A stretch of 14,649 nucleotides of DNA from Bacteroidota bacterium. GTDB lineage: Bacteria > Bacteroidota > Bacteroidia > Flavobacteriales > Flavobacteriaceae. Under the pieces are notes generated by a model. It had not been told where the DNA came from, did not search any database, and was given only the letters and a program-made list of their open reading frames with translations. The position numbers and the translations under genes were made by a program. The stretch spans positions 1 through 14,649 of the forward strand of contig SBFL01000314.1 of the NCBI GenBank assembly GCA_006227965.1, written 5' to 3'. Below are positions 6,502 to 14,408 of the stretch, piece after piece (position 1 is the stretch's first letter; the number at the start of each line of letters is the position of its first letter).

Positions 6502-7534
6502 GCCTGTTCTTTTTTAGGTTCATCCCCGTGGCCTGACACAGAAGCTTCCGAATCAATTTCCCGTTTTTCGGGTTCAGGAAATTAACCGCCTGAACCCCGC
6601 TCAGTTTCTTAACCAGATCAATCCCCGCCAGGGTATTGGAGGCCACTCCGGTGACCAGGTCCGGCTTCATACCGAAAGCATTGATCAGGCCGTGCACTGC
6701 ATAGGGATCAGAGGCGCTCATGATCGAAAATTTCAGGTTGGGCCTTAGCGCCTGGATAGCGATGGAACCGTTATAGGGCTCCATGGGAGATGCCCCCACC
6801 TCGACCACGGCCACATCTGCCTCCACGGTTGCCATGCGAGCAAGCAACTGCCGGAGCTTTTTTCGGTAGAGTCCTTCGGGGCAGATGGAAGAAGGGAGTC
6901 CCACATCCACGAAATCAAAAATGGCATCGGCCCCTACGTCTTTGACGGCCAGAATATCCTTATAGCGCCCGGCACCCGCCAGCTTGGCGCCCAGCACGGA
7001 GTATCCGGCGGTTTTGAAAATATGGGTGACGATGCGGGCCGAAGTCGTTTTGCCTGCAGACATGGACGTTCCGTAAAAGAGGATCACCGGGGTCTCAAAG
7101 GGTACCTCTTCCACTGGAGTGACGAAATCCTCCATCCGCATTTTGCACCTGTCCCTGAACACATGGCCCAGATAGCGGAGTTCCATCATGGGCGGGAGGT
7201 AAACGGACCTGGAGGTCATCTTGCCAAACAAGCCGGCCCCGGTGAGCACGTGCATTTTAAGGTCATCCCCTATTGCTTCCCAGCTCCCGGTGGCCTCAAG
7301 GGTCGCAAAGCGGTCCCCCAGGACCCCCATAATGGTTTCTCCTCCAATGACCCCTCTCATGCGCCCATTTGGCAGTTCCAGCAACAGGGAAGGGCCTCCG
7401 GGTTCCGTTATCTTACAAACCACATAATCCCCCATTTCCCAGAGCCCTCTGTGTATGGCCCGGATATCAAACGGGTTTACCGCCAGATCCGAGATCCGCG
7501 TCAGTGACGTAAATATTTCCACCTGCTTTTTCAT
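6446..7534 (-). CDS. DUF1611-like P-loop protein
   Basis: A 362-residue soluble protein. The N-terminal domain (about 1-145) is mostly beta/alpha with no recognised motif. The second domain carries a P-loop GTSMSAGKTT (155-164), then a strand ending VVEVGASP (243-250) that could serve as Walker B, then a nucleotide-binding-like C-terminal half. This two-domain plan resembles DUF1611 proteins; the match is from memory and divergent. A marine member of that family (DgcN) has been reported as a D-glutamate N-acetyltransferase, but its partner epimerase is absent here, so that activity should not be assumed. The ATG overlaps the M20 peptidase stop by four bases, and the 3' end overlaps nrdJ by 56 bases. 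Alternative: a MobB/dethiobiotin-synthetase-like NTPase of other function. Confidence 0.6.
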   Translation of the reverse strand: MKKQVEIFTSLTRISDLAVNPFDIRAIHRGLWEMGDYVVCKITEPGGPSLLLELPNGRMRGVIGGETIMGVLGDRFATLEATGSWEAIGDDLKMHVLTGAGLFGKMTSRSVYLPPMMELRYLGHVFRDRCKMRMEDFVTPVEEVPFETPVILFYGTSMSAGKTTSARIVTHIFKTAGYSVLGAKLAGAGRYKDILAVKDVGADAIFDFVDVGLPSSICPEGLYRKKLRQLLARMATVEADVAVVEVGASPMEPYNGSIAIQALRPNLKFSIMSASDPYAVHGLINAFGMKPDLVTGVASNTLAGIDLVKKLSGVQAVNFLNPKNGKLIRKLLCQATGMNLKKNRHVEFERRRDPQGAIFEAE

Positions 7535-8706
7535 GACATCTTTTTTAAGGGGTCCATCATGAGCAATAGGGCCAATAGGGAGGTGCGCTCTGCCAGCCGG
7601 TCCGTCAGGATGTGTTCGTGGCGGGCATGGGCCCCGTCACCCGGGGTTCCCAGGCCATCCAGGGTGGCAGTGTACTGGCTTGTTGTATTGGCATCAGAGC
7701 CTCCCCCTGCCGCGGCCTGCTCCAGTTCAATACCCAGGGCCCTGCCTGTCATGGCCGCCAGCGACCAGAGGAACTGGTTCCTGGGTGTAGGTTCCATAGG
7801 GGGCCTGCCGAACCCCCCTTCAATTTCAAGATGCACACCTTCGGCCTCCGTCCGGAGGGATCTGAATATGCCTTCTACCCTCAAACCCTCTTCCTTTGTG
7901 GGTACGCGCACATCGAGAACCACCCTGCTTAAGGGGGCAATCGTATTGGGGGAAATGCCTCCCTCGATCAGGCCGACGTTTACGGTGGTGCCGGTCTCAA
8001 AATCATTCAGGGCGTACACCTGTTGTACCAGCCGGGCCATTTCAACTATGGCATTGGCGCCCTTTTCCGGGTCCAGGCCGGCATGGGCAGCTTTTCCATA
8101 GACGGTCAGGGTAAAGCGCCCCAACCCCTTGCGGGCTGTCTTAAGTTTTCCTTCCATCCCCAGCGGAGGCTCCAGCACAAAAGCCCGGTTGGCAATGCGT
8201 GCCAAACGCCTGATGGCCGGAGTGGATTCCCGGCTGCCCACCTCTTCATCCGAATTGATGAGGATCACCGGGAGTACACCGGGTCTGAGGCCAAGGCCTG
8301 AAAGGCACCGGAGCGCAAAGAGGATTTGCACGATCCCGGCTTTCATATCGTACACACCCGGGCCCGCCAGTTGTTCCTCCGTTTCCCTTAAGGGCATTTC
8401 CCTCAGGGTATGGATTGGCCAGACCGTGTCACAATGCCCCAGCAGGAGTTGCACCGGCTGGCCTGGAAAGCGTCGTTCAGGCCGGGCGTAGAGGTAGCCC
8501 CCTGTTTCTCTTCCGGGGACCCGTATGGTATACATCCCAAGGTCGGCAAATTTCCGCTCCAGCCACGTCAGGACCTCCGAAAGGGCCCACAGGTCCGAAG
8601 ACGGGGATTCCATCCGGGCCAGTTCCCTTATGAACCCTTTCATCTCATCCTGTCGTGAACTGAGCCAGGCCTGTATGTCTTTCGATATATGGGTGGTTGG
8701 AGTCAT
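7531..8706 (-). CDS. M20 family zinc metallopeptidase (carboxypeptidase G2/glutamate carboxypeptidase-like)
   Basis: A 391-residue cytoplasmic enzyme (no signal peptide) with the M20 plan: a catalytic domain split by a dimerisation domain (about 190-305). Zinc ligands and catalytic residues line up with carboxypeptidase G2: H91 and D93 (GHCDTVWP), D120 (GPGVYDMKAG), catalytic E154 with ligand E155 (NSDEEVGS), E179 (LEPP) and H360 (GAHARHEH). All are present, so it should be active on an N-acyl amino acid, dipeptide or similar amide. The substrate cannot be read from the sequence. It overlaps the flavin reductase-like gene upstream and the DUF1611-like gene downstream by four bases each (ATGA), so it is made as part of the same coupled operon. 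The partner genes suggest amino-acid or peptide-derivative catabolism. Confidence 0.88.
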   Translation of the reverse strand: MTPTTHISKDIQAWLSSRQDEMKGFIRELARMESPSSDLWALSEVLTWLERKFADLGMYTIRVPGRETGGYLYARPERRFPGQPVQLLLGHCDTVWPIHTLREMPLRETEEQLAGPGVYDMKAGIVQILFALRCLSGLGLRPGVLPVILINSDEEVGSRESTPAIRRLARIANRAFVLEPPLGMEGKLKTARKGLGRFTLTVYGKAAHAGLDPEKGANAIVEMARLVQQVYALNDFETGTTVNVGLIEGGISPNTIAPLSRVVLDVRVPTKEEGLRVEGIFRSLRTEAEGVHLEIEGGFGRPPMEPTPRNQFLWSLAAMTGRALGIELEQAAAGGGSDANTTSQYTATLDGLGTPGDGAHARHEHILTDRLAERTSLLALLLMMDPLKKMS

Positions 8707-9314
8707 CTCTTGAAACCTTTAGGGAAGGGAAAGTGATAGGTCTCTGCCACCCTTGCAAAACGCCCTTCGGCCACATAGGCCAAAAGGGGGTTCTTGTACA
8801 GCATCTGCTGCTCATCCTGTTCGGATACCCTGAGGTAATCCGGCTCAACAAAGGCGTGCAGGATGCTTCCGGTGATCAGGCTGTTTCGCCCAAACCCGTC
8901 TATCGTTTTAAAATGCCTGCATTCAAACATCAGGTAGGACTGTTCCAGGAACAGGGCATCCACCTCAGTTGCCCTGCATGTAGGCAGGGAATTGATGACC
9001 TGGTCTGCCTTGGAGATGCCCGGGTGGCGCGGGGAAGCCGAAAGGGAGGTGATCAGGGTCTGATCCGGCCTGGGAAAGCTCACTGTGAACTCCCCATATT
9101 CCTCAATATTCCGGTAAGTCCCGTGGGAAGGGGTACAGACAAAACCGAAATAATTGTCAAAACCCATGGGGGTTATCATGTGCTTCGGGGCCAGGTCATA
9201 GCCTCCGGCCTCCCGGGTTCCAATCACCGCCAGGGGGGCAACCATGAAAAACCGCTTCCAGACAGGCTGAGCCGTATCCAGCGATACCCAATTTTTTGAC
9301 AACGATTGGACCAT
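8703..9314 (-). CDS. Flavin reductase-like (FMN-binding split-barrel) protein
   Basis: A 203-residue soluble protein of the flavin reductase-like family. The characteristic N-terminal half is seen: PLAVIGTREAGGYDLAPKHM (about 27-46), then MGFDNYFGFVCTPSHGTYRNI (about 50-70), then a strand EFTVSFP (75-81). These match the flavin-binding strand-loop pattern in which the substrate loop carries S/T-H-T-Y-R-N. Members use FMN and NAD(P)H as flavin reductases or act as small flavoprotein oxidoreductases; the specific substrate is unknown. It is the first gene of the minus-strand operon and overlaps the M20 peptidase start by four bases. It faces the divergent PepSY-like gene across a 192-base gap. 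The start at 9312-9314 precedes the domain by a sensible leader. Confidence 0.82.
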   Translation of the reverse strand: MVQSLSKNWVSLDTAQPVWKRFFMVAPLAVIGTREAGGYDLAPKHMITPMGFDNYFGFVCTPSHGTYRNIEEYGEFTVSFPRPDQTLITSLSASPRHPGISKADQVINSLPTCRATEVDALFLEQSYLMFECRHFKTIDGFGRNSLITGSILHAFVEPDYLRVSEQDEQQMLYKNPLLAYVAEGRFARVAETYHFPFPKGFKR

Positions 9315-9506
9315 GGCAGGGTTATTTGGGTGTGCCTATAAACTACAAAACCCGGGGCTCCCTGCCAATGATCTACATCAGGGGGCTACAGGACCAGGAT
9401 TTGGGCGCGCAGACTGATGCAGATCATTGTTGCCGGATTGAAATCCAAGTATTTTTATACAACCGGCGTGAAATTCGCCTGCATTTAAAACCTAAAAATC
9501 CTGGCC
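9315..9506. promoter_or_regulatory. Divergent intergenic region with a possible + promoter
   Basis: This 192-base gap separates the flavin reductase-like gene (-) from the PepSY-like gene (+). On + there is TTG at 9427-9429, 20 bases, then TATTTTTA at 9450-9457, close to the Bacteroidetes TTG/TAnnTTTG pattern and 49 bases before the ATG. A short inverted repeat GGCG-N7-CGCC lies around 9465-9480. I see no convincing promoter for the minus operon and no copy of the TGAC-N4-GTCA dyad. Confidence 0.35.
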
Positions 9507-10016
9507 ATGAAAAAGCTTTTATTAGGTCTGTTGTGCATCGGGTTGACCAGCCCGGTACTGGCACAGATCATCAAGACCGAAGAATTATCCGAAGTGGTCG
9601 TGTATGCCACGAACTACAAGTACCTGAATAGTCTGGCATCTCAAGAGCCCGCAGCCATTCCCGTCCAAATGCTGGAAAGGAAAGTGGCTGCCTTTAACCT
9701 GGAAGATTCGGAATACTATCAGGATGACTACGATTACTACCAAATCCGGTTTTATATCCCGGATGGCAAGATCCTGGCCGCCTATGACAAGGACGGCAAA
9801 ATCCTGAGGACGATTGAAAAATTCGAAAACGTCAAGCTTCCCGAAAGCGTGAGCAACGCTATTTTGGATCGCTTCCCGGGCTGGACCGTCAGTGAGGACG
9901 TTTACCTGGTTCGGTACCACAGGGACAAAGGGGTGACCAAAACCTATAAGGTTACCCTGGTCAATGGGGAGAAAACCTTAAAGATCAAGCTGGATGACAA
10001 GGGCAACTTCCTGTAA
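9507..10016 (+). CDS. Secreted PepSY-like protein
   Basis: A 169-residue protein with a clear signal peptide (MKKLLLGLLCIG..., likely cleavage after VLAQ around residue 20), so it is exported. The first mature segment reads SEVVVYATNYKYLNSL (28-43). An acidic, tyrosine-rich stretch follows (EDSEYYQDDYDYYQ, about 66-79). The C-terminal half (about 80-169) has the repeating strand-helix look of PepSY-like/beta-lactamase-inhibitor-like domains, with LPESVSNAILDRFPGW and a closing GEKTLKIKLDDKGNF. Proteins of this type are frequent in flavobacteria and have no established role. Similar ones are sometimes labelled nicotinate-nucleotide adenylyltransferase in databases, which the sequence does not support. 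It has its own putative promoter and an intrinsic terminator downstream, so it is likely monocistronic. Confidence 0.75.
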   Translation: MKKLLLGLLCIGLTSPVLAQIIKTEELSEVVVYATNYKYLNSLASQEPAAIPVQMLERKVAAFNLEDSEYYQDDYDYYQIRFYIPDGKILAAYDKDGKILRTIEKFENVKLPESVSNAILDRFPGWTVSEDVYLVRYHRDKGVTKTYKVTLVNGEKTLKIKLDDKGNFL

Positions 10017-10086
10017 TCAACGGATGTCATAAGGGGTATTTGCATGTCAGTGTTTTTTACATCCGATTGCCTTGTAATCCGGTAAG

Positions 10087-10103
10087 CAGCCCGAAACGGG
10101 CTG
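10087..10103 (+). repeat. Short perfect hairpin before the terminator
   Basis: CAGCCCG (10087-10093) pairs with CGGGCTG (10097-10103) around an AAA loop. It is not followed by a T-run. It lies six bases upstream of the terminator hairpin after the PepSY-like gene and may stabilise the transcript end or stack with the terminator. Confidence 0.5.
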
Positions 10104-10109
10104 AACGAG

Positions 10110-10140
10110 CCGCCCTGAAGTTTCTTCAGGGCGGTTTTTT
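10110..10140 (+). terminator. Intrinsic terminator after the PepSY-like gene
   Basis: CCGCCCTGAAG (10110-10120) pairs perfectly over 11 bases with CTTCAGGGCGG (10124-10134), with a TTT loop and a run of six T at 10135-10140. It is clear in the + direction. In the minus direction no T-run follows the stem, so the convergent MCE gene, whose stop begins at 10140, is not obviously terminated by it. Confidence 0.92.
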
Positions 10141-11141
10141 CAGTCTTTTTTGTTTTTCTTATCCTTTTTCTCCTGTTTTTCCTGTTCCCGCTCGAGTTTT
10201 TTGAAATACCCCCGGGTGAGCCAGTTGTGCTGCAGGGCTTCCATGTTCTCGTCGAATTTAACGAGGCCGGAATCCAGGTGCTTCAGTCCGTGGCGGATCT
10301 CCTCGGCCATGATGCTGTCCTTCAGCAATAGGCCAAGCGTCCCCTCGCCTGCCTGCAGGTCTCCTACCAGTTCGTTCAACCGCCCGGTCATTTCCCGGAT
10401 CTCCCGCCCGGAGCTGTCCAGATTGGAAGCCACGCCTCGGATCTGATCACTGAATTCGGGATCGTTCATCAGCAGGTTCAGGGTACTTTGTTCGAGCTGC
10501 CACTGCTGTATCATTTCATTGAGCCGGTTCACCGCCTGCCGGGACTGTACCGTGCTTATCCGGAGGTTATGGAAACTCTGCTGAAGGTCTTTGGCCATGG
10601 TACTGTCGTAGAGGAGCTGGCTCAGGATCCCGGACCCGTTGCGCAGGGCCTGGGTAACCTCCAGAAGGTCTGCAGTCAGCAGGGCGGCGTTCTCATTGGT
10701 GACGTTAAGGGTGGTGAGCATGTCCTGGGTGTTGATGCGACTGAAGGTAGGAATCTCGTCCCCGTCTGTGATGGGATTTCCCTCTCCTTTTCCCGGCAGG
10801 ATATTGATCAGCATGCTGCCCACAAGCCCGTCAGACCCCACCATGGCCACGGCATCGTCCTTGATGTGGTCCAGCATGCTTTCTTCAATCCGCATGTAGA
10901 CGCGGATACTGGTATCGTTTTCCATCACGATGTCCTTGACCACTCCTACACTGATGCCCGAATACCGGACGTTGTTACCCTTCTGAAGGCCATTGACATT
11001 GCTGAAGACCGCGGTGATCCGGAAGGTAGACCGGAAAATATTCTGTTCATTCCCGATCATGTAGGCCATAACCAGGATCAGCAGGCTTCCCAGGATGACG
11101 AACACCCCCAGTTTTACGTATTGCGAAGTTGATTTTCCCAT
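10140..11141 (-). CDS. mlaD: MCE/MlaD family substrate-binding protein of a lipid ABC transporter
   Basis: A 333-residue inner-membrane-anchored periplasmic protein. A single N-terminal membrane segment (about 8-30) is followed by one MCE domain (about 36-115) with NVNGLQKGNNVRYSGISVGVVKDI and the GSDGLVGSMLINILPG end. A long helical, partly coiled-coil region (about 150-300) follows, and then a very basic tail (EKQEKKDKKNKKD). MCE proteins form hexameric rings that pass phospholipids between membranes. The gene starts three bases after the ATPase gene stop and closes the permease-ATPase-MCE operon. It is longer than E. coli MlaD (about 183 residues), the extra length being the helical C-terminus, as is usual in Bacteroidetes. 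The gene name is by analogy. Confidence 0.88.
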   Translation of the reverse strand: MGKSTSQYVKLGVFVILGSLLILVMAYMIGNEQNIFRSTFRITAVFSNVNGLQKGNNVRYSGISVGVVKDIVMENDTSIRVYMRIEESMLDHIKDDAVAMVGSDGLVGSMLINILPGKGEGNPITDGDEIPTFSRINTQDMLTTLNVTNENAALLTADLLEVTQALRNGSGILSQLLYDSTMAKDLQQSFHNLRISTVQSRQAVNRLNEMIQQWQLEQSTLNLLMNDPEFSDQIRGVASNLDSSGREIREMTGRLNELVGDLQAGEGTLGLLLKDSIMAEEIRHGLKHLDSGLVKFDENMEALQHNWLTRGYFKKLEREQEKQEKKDKKNKKD

Positions 11142-11144
11142 GGC

Positions 11145-11927
11145 TTACTTTTTAAAGAATGCTTCCACTTTAGGGTCTGTGCTCGAGGAGAGTTCCCCGT
11201 AGGTGCCCTCCGCGTAATTGGTCCCCTCCACCAGGAGCAGGATCCGCTCCGATATAACCCGGGCGCAATCCACATCGTGGGTGATGATCAGGGAGGCGGT
11301 GCCGTATTTTCGCTGGATATTCCGCATCAGCCCGATGATCTCCTTGGAGGTGATCGGGTCCAGGCCGCTGGTAGGCTCGTCGTACAGGATCAGTTTTGGC
11401 TTCAGGATCAGTGCCCGGGCCAGGGCGATCCGGCGCTTCATGCCCCCGGAGAGCTCTGCCGGCATCAGGTCTATGGCATGGGCCAGCCCCACATTTTCCA
11501 GGGCTTCCATCACCAGGGGCAGGGTATCGGTAATGCGGCCGAGTTTTTCCTTGTGGCGCCGCATCGGAAATTCCAGGTTCTCCCGGACCGTCATGGAATC
11601 ATACAGGGCGCTTCCCTGGAAGAGGAAGCCGATGTCTGAGCGGAGGTGGTCCAGTTCCTGCTGTTCCAGGGTGGAAATGTCCTGCCCGAGTACCTCTACC
11701 ACCCCTTCGTCGGGTTCCATAAGGCCCACAAGGCATTTGATCATCACGGATTTGCCGGAACCGGATTTGCCCATGACCACCAGGTTTTCGTTCTCGTACA
11801 GGGTCAGGTTAAACCCCCTGAGGACCTGGTTCTCCCCAAAGCTCTTGCGAAGGTCCCTGATGCGGATTACCTCTTTTTTACCGGCAGTGGCCTTTTTGGA
11901 TTCGGTATGTTGTGTCCTGGTTTCCAC
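11145..11927 (-). CDS. mlaF: Mla-type ABC transporter ATP-binding protein
   Basis: Cytoplasmic ATPase powering the MCE lipid transporter. With a GTG start at 11925-11927 it has 260 residues: Walker A GKSGSGKS (53-60), Q-loop Q104, signature LSGGM (159-163), Walker B LILYDEP (179-185, catalytic E184) and switch histidine H217 (ITHD). All are intact. The frame continues upstream to an ATG at 12000-12002, but that would add 25 residues read inside the permease gene (65-base overlap) with a sequence unlike ABC proteins. The GTG lies ten bases after the permease stop and is the better start. The gene sits between mlaE and mlaD with tight spacing, so all three are one transcript. Confidence 0.9.
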   Translation of the reverse strand: METRTQHTESKKATAGKKEVIRIRDLRKSFGENQVLRGFNLTLYENENLVVMGKSGSGKSVMIKCLVGLMEPDEGVVEVLGQDISTLEQQELDHLRSDIGFLFQGSALYDSMTVRENLEFPMRRHKEKLGRITDTLPLVMEALENVGLAHAIDLMPAELSGGMKRRIALARALILKPKLILYDEPTSGLDPITSKEIIGLMRNIQRKYGTASLIITHDVDCARVISERILLLVEGTNYAEGTYGELSSSTDPKVEAFFKK

Positions 11928-11937
11928 GGTATCAGAG

Positions 11938-12714
11938 TTAGTAAAAGATATCGGAGATAAAGACGGCCATAAAATCCACAAAAAATACCAGCAGGGAAGC
12001 ATTTACCACGGCCGTGTTGGCTGCCTTCCCCACCCCGGCGGTTCCTTTCTGGCAGTAATACCCCTTATAGCATCCCACCAGGCCGATCATAAAACCGAAG
12101 AAAAAGGACTTGATGGTGGCAGGGATAAAGTCCGCGTAGGCAAGGGCGTCAGAGACCTTATTGAAATACAGCTGGAAGCTCATGCCCCCCTTGAAATATT
12201 CCACCAGGGCGGAGCCATAGAGGGCAATCATATCCCCGAAGATCACCAGGAGCGGGATCATTAAGGTGGTGGCCAGCACCCGGGTCACCACCAGGTAATT
12301 GAAGGGATTCGTTCCGGATACTTCCATCGCATCAATCTGTTCGGTTACCCTCATGGACCCTAGCTCAGCCCCAATGCCGGAGGCGATCCGCCCGGCACAA
12401 ATCAGAGCTATAATTACCGGCCCAATTTCACGCACAATGGATATCCCCACCATGTTGGGCATCCAGGATTCGGCCCCGAATTCAATGAGGGTGGGCCTGG
12501 ACTGGAGCGTGAGTACCAGGCCAATGATAAACCCGGTTACCAGGACCAGGACCAGGGAGCGGTTCCCCATCTGGTAGCACTGCCTCAGGAATTCCCGGAA
12601 CTCATAGGGCGGACGGACGACCTCACGGAAAAACCGGCCGGCAAAATAGGCCAGCTGCCCGGTCTCGCTCAGAAAATCCCTGATCAGTTCCCCTATGGAT
12701 CGGTTTTGGTTCAT
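11938..12714 (-). CDS. mlaE: Mla-type ABC transporter permease
   Basis: Inner-membrane permease of 258 residues, the normal MlaE length. A leading amphipathic helix is followed by about five to six hydrophobic segments: around 52-70 (SLVLVLVTGFIIGLVLTLQ), 85-108, 140-165, 200-215 and 235-257. The family block GAELGSMRVTEQIDAMEVSG (114-133), which couples to the ATPase, is fully preserved, as is PVIIALICAGRIASGIG (98-114). It heads the mlaE-mlaF-mlaD operon. No mlaB (STAS) or mlaC (periplasmic carrier) gene lies nearby, as is usual for Bacteroidetes. The 79-base gap upstream follows the broken GH32 gene; a TATCTTTA box at 12723-12730 may be a promoter. Confidence 0.9.
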   Translation of the reverse strand: MNQNRSIGELIRDFLSETGQLAYFAGRFFREVVRPPYEFREFLRQCYQMGNRSLVLVLVTGFIIGLVLTLQSRPTLIEFGAESWMPNMVGISIVREIGPVIIALICAGRIASGIGAELGSMRVTEQIDAMEVSGTNPFNYLVVTRVLATTLMIPLLVIFGDMIALYGSALVEYFKGGMSFQLYFNKVSDALAYADFIPATIKSFFFGFMIGLVGCYKGYYCQKGTAGVGKAANTAVVNASLLVFFVDFMAVFISDIFY

Positions 12715-12722
12715 GCCAATAG

Positions 12723-12730
12723 TAAAGATA
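12723..12730 (-). promoter_or_regulatory. Possible -7 box for the mla operon
   Basis: On the minus strand TATCTTTA matches TAnnTTTG at five of the six fixed positions and lies eight bases before the mlaE ATG. No TTG -33 element is obvious, and the leader would be almost absent, so this is tentative. Confidence 0.2.
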
Positions 12731-12793
12731 CTCCAGCCGTGGGTTCCGAAGTATGACGAATATCAGCCCGGGAATCGGCCAGGGGATAGAAAA

Positions 12794-14376
12794 TCAGGGA
12801 GATTCCCAGATGCCCTCCAGGGCGAAGACCACCCCGGAAGCCAGCACCCACTCCCCTTCGTCGGCCCAGAAAGTAAGGGTGTCAAAAGGGGCGGATGGAA
12901 AAAAGACCTCCGTGAAATTCAGCGCCCCCTGCCCGGCAAAGACCTCCAGGGAGGCCACATCCAGGTAGATCCGCAGGTCTTGCAGGTCCTGCATTGTAAT
13001 AGGTGCCGTATGCGGCCCTTTGAAGAAGTCCTCCGAAAAACCCCTGGGCCCGGATTGGCGACGGTCTACCCAGAGCTGCTCGTTCTCCCGGTCAAAACCA
13101 AGGATCAGCCGGTCTCCTTTGCCGTTGGACAGGGTCATCCCGAACAGGGTGGCCGTGGTTTGCTCCGAATCGGTATGCAGGAGGAGTTCACACCCGGCCG
13201 GCGAAAAGGCCCCGGAAACCTCCTGCTCTTTGGCAATAGCCCGCCTTCCCAGGTCCGTACGATCCCCCCTGAGGGCCTTAAGGGCTTCCATAGGACTGGA
13301 ATTCAGGGAATAGCCCCCTTCCACTGCCCGGAGCGTCAAAACCCGGGGCAGGGTCATAGCAGACCTCCAGGTGGCGGTGGGAACCTGCTGAGCGTACTGC
13401 CAGTTGGACATCCATCCGATCCCGATCCGCTCCCCGGGGCCCACGGGGGCATGGTCCCAGGTCACAAAGGCGTAGTTGTCCGTACCATAGTCAAGCCACT
13501 GCTGCTGTGCAGGGTTGGCAATAAAGCGGGTCCCGTCAAAGTCCCCGATAAAATAGGAGGTAGCCGTCCCCCCGTTTGGCGCCTCCTGTTGGATGCTAAC
13601 AAGAAGCACCCATTTGGTCTGCCCTGTTTCGGGGTCCTGCAGGGGAAAGAGGTCCGGGCATTCCCACAGGCGGGTGTCCCCGGGGATGCCAAAGTCGGAG
13701 AGGTAGGTCCAGGCCTTCAGGTCGGGGGACCCATAGAACTGAACACACGGTCATAGACGGCCAGGGCCATCACCCATTTCCCGCTCTCCGGGTGCCAGAC
13801 GATCTTGGGGTCCCGGAAGTCACGCGTGCCAGTTTCGTTTCTCAGTACCGGGTTGCCCGCGTATTTTGTCCAGGAGCGCCCCTTATCCAGGCTCCAGGCA
13901 ATGCTCTGGTTCTGGAAATCGTCCCGCCCTGCTTTTTCCCCTTCCGGGTCGTGGTGGGTAAAGGCGGCCACCACGGGCGGGTTCTCCCGGGAGCCGAAAC
14001 CTGAAGTATTGGCCGTGTCCACCACGGAGCCCCCGGAAAAGATATACCCCAGTGAGTCTGGGGCCAGGGCCACAGGCAGGTGTTCCCAACTGACCAGATC
14101 CCGTGAGACTGCATGCCCCCAGTGCATGGGCCCCCAGACAGTGCTGTCCGGGTAGTACTGGTAGCTCAGGTGGTACTCCCCTTCCAGGTAGAACATGCCG
14201 TTGGGGTCGTTCATCCATTTGGCCGGGGGGGTGAAATGGAACCGGGGCCGGTGGGGTTCCGTGTAGGAAAGTTCCGTTTCAACAGCTGCAGTTTTCTGTT
14301 CGGAGGGTTGCTCCTGCCTACAAGACAAAAATCCGAGTAGGAACAGGGGCATAATCCAAAGGAACTGGATTTTCAT
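12794..14376 (-). pseudogene. GH32 fructan/levan hydrolase lipoprotein, frameshifted
   Basis: Two overlapping frames together make a full GH32 protein of 526 residues (levanase/fructan beta-fructosidase type), which hydrolyses fructose polymers. The first frame (13717-14376) has a lipoprotein-like signal peptide (FLSC, Cys19), the nucleophile motif WMNDPNG (D57) and FRDPK (D189), up to AVYDRV (211). The second continues FYGSPDLKAW, then WECPDLF with the acid/base E238, and a C-terminal beta-sandwich domain (LEVFAGQGALNFTEVFFP), ending at 12794. The family pattern D-R-V-x-F-Y means two extra bases, at 13742-13743, break the frame. The shifted frame stops at 13717. With no slippery heptamer, it is either a natural pseudogene or a sequence error. 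If the frame is intact in reality, the enzyme looks fully active. Confidence 0.85.
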
Positions 14377-14408
14377 AACAGTTAGGGTAGATGCATCAAG
14401 ATAGCAAA

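Noticed and set aside
8697..9299. 200-residue plus-strand frame opposite the flavin reductase-like gene
   Set aside because: No recognisable domain, and the opposite strand explains the region.
9315..9506. B12 riboswitch controlling the nrdJ operon
   Set aside because: Neither strand shows a recognisable B12-box-like segment, and nrdJ is the fourth gene of the operon.
10087..10140. Two adjacent hairpins as an attachment site, small RNA or repeat element
   Set aside because: The second is a textbook terminator with a T-run; the first has only 7 pairs and no other copy in the window.
11218..12264. 348-residue plus-strand open frame opposite mlaF/mlaE
   Set aside because: Serine/arginine-rich antisense shadow; the opposite strand carries intact ABC transporter motifs.
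13717..13753. Programmed ribosomal frameshift in GH32
   Set aside because: The site reads GTGTTCAGTTC with no X-XXY-YYZ slippery heptamer, and GH32 enzymes are not known to use frameshifting.
12695..13756. 353-residue plus-strand open frame opposite the GH32 gene
   Set aside because: It is proline/glycine-rich low-complexity translation typical of antisense reading in GC-rich DNA; the minus strand has clear GH32 motifs.
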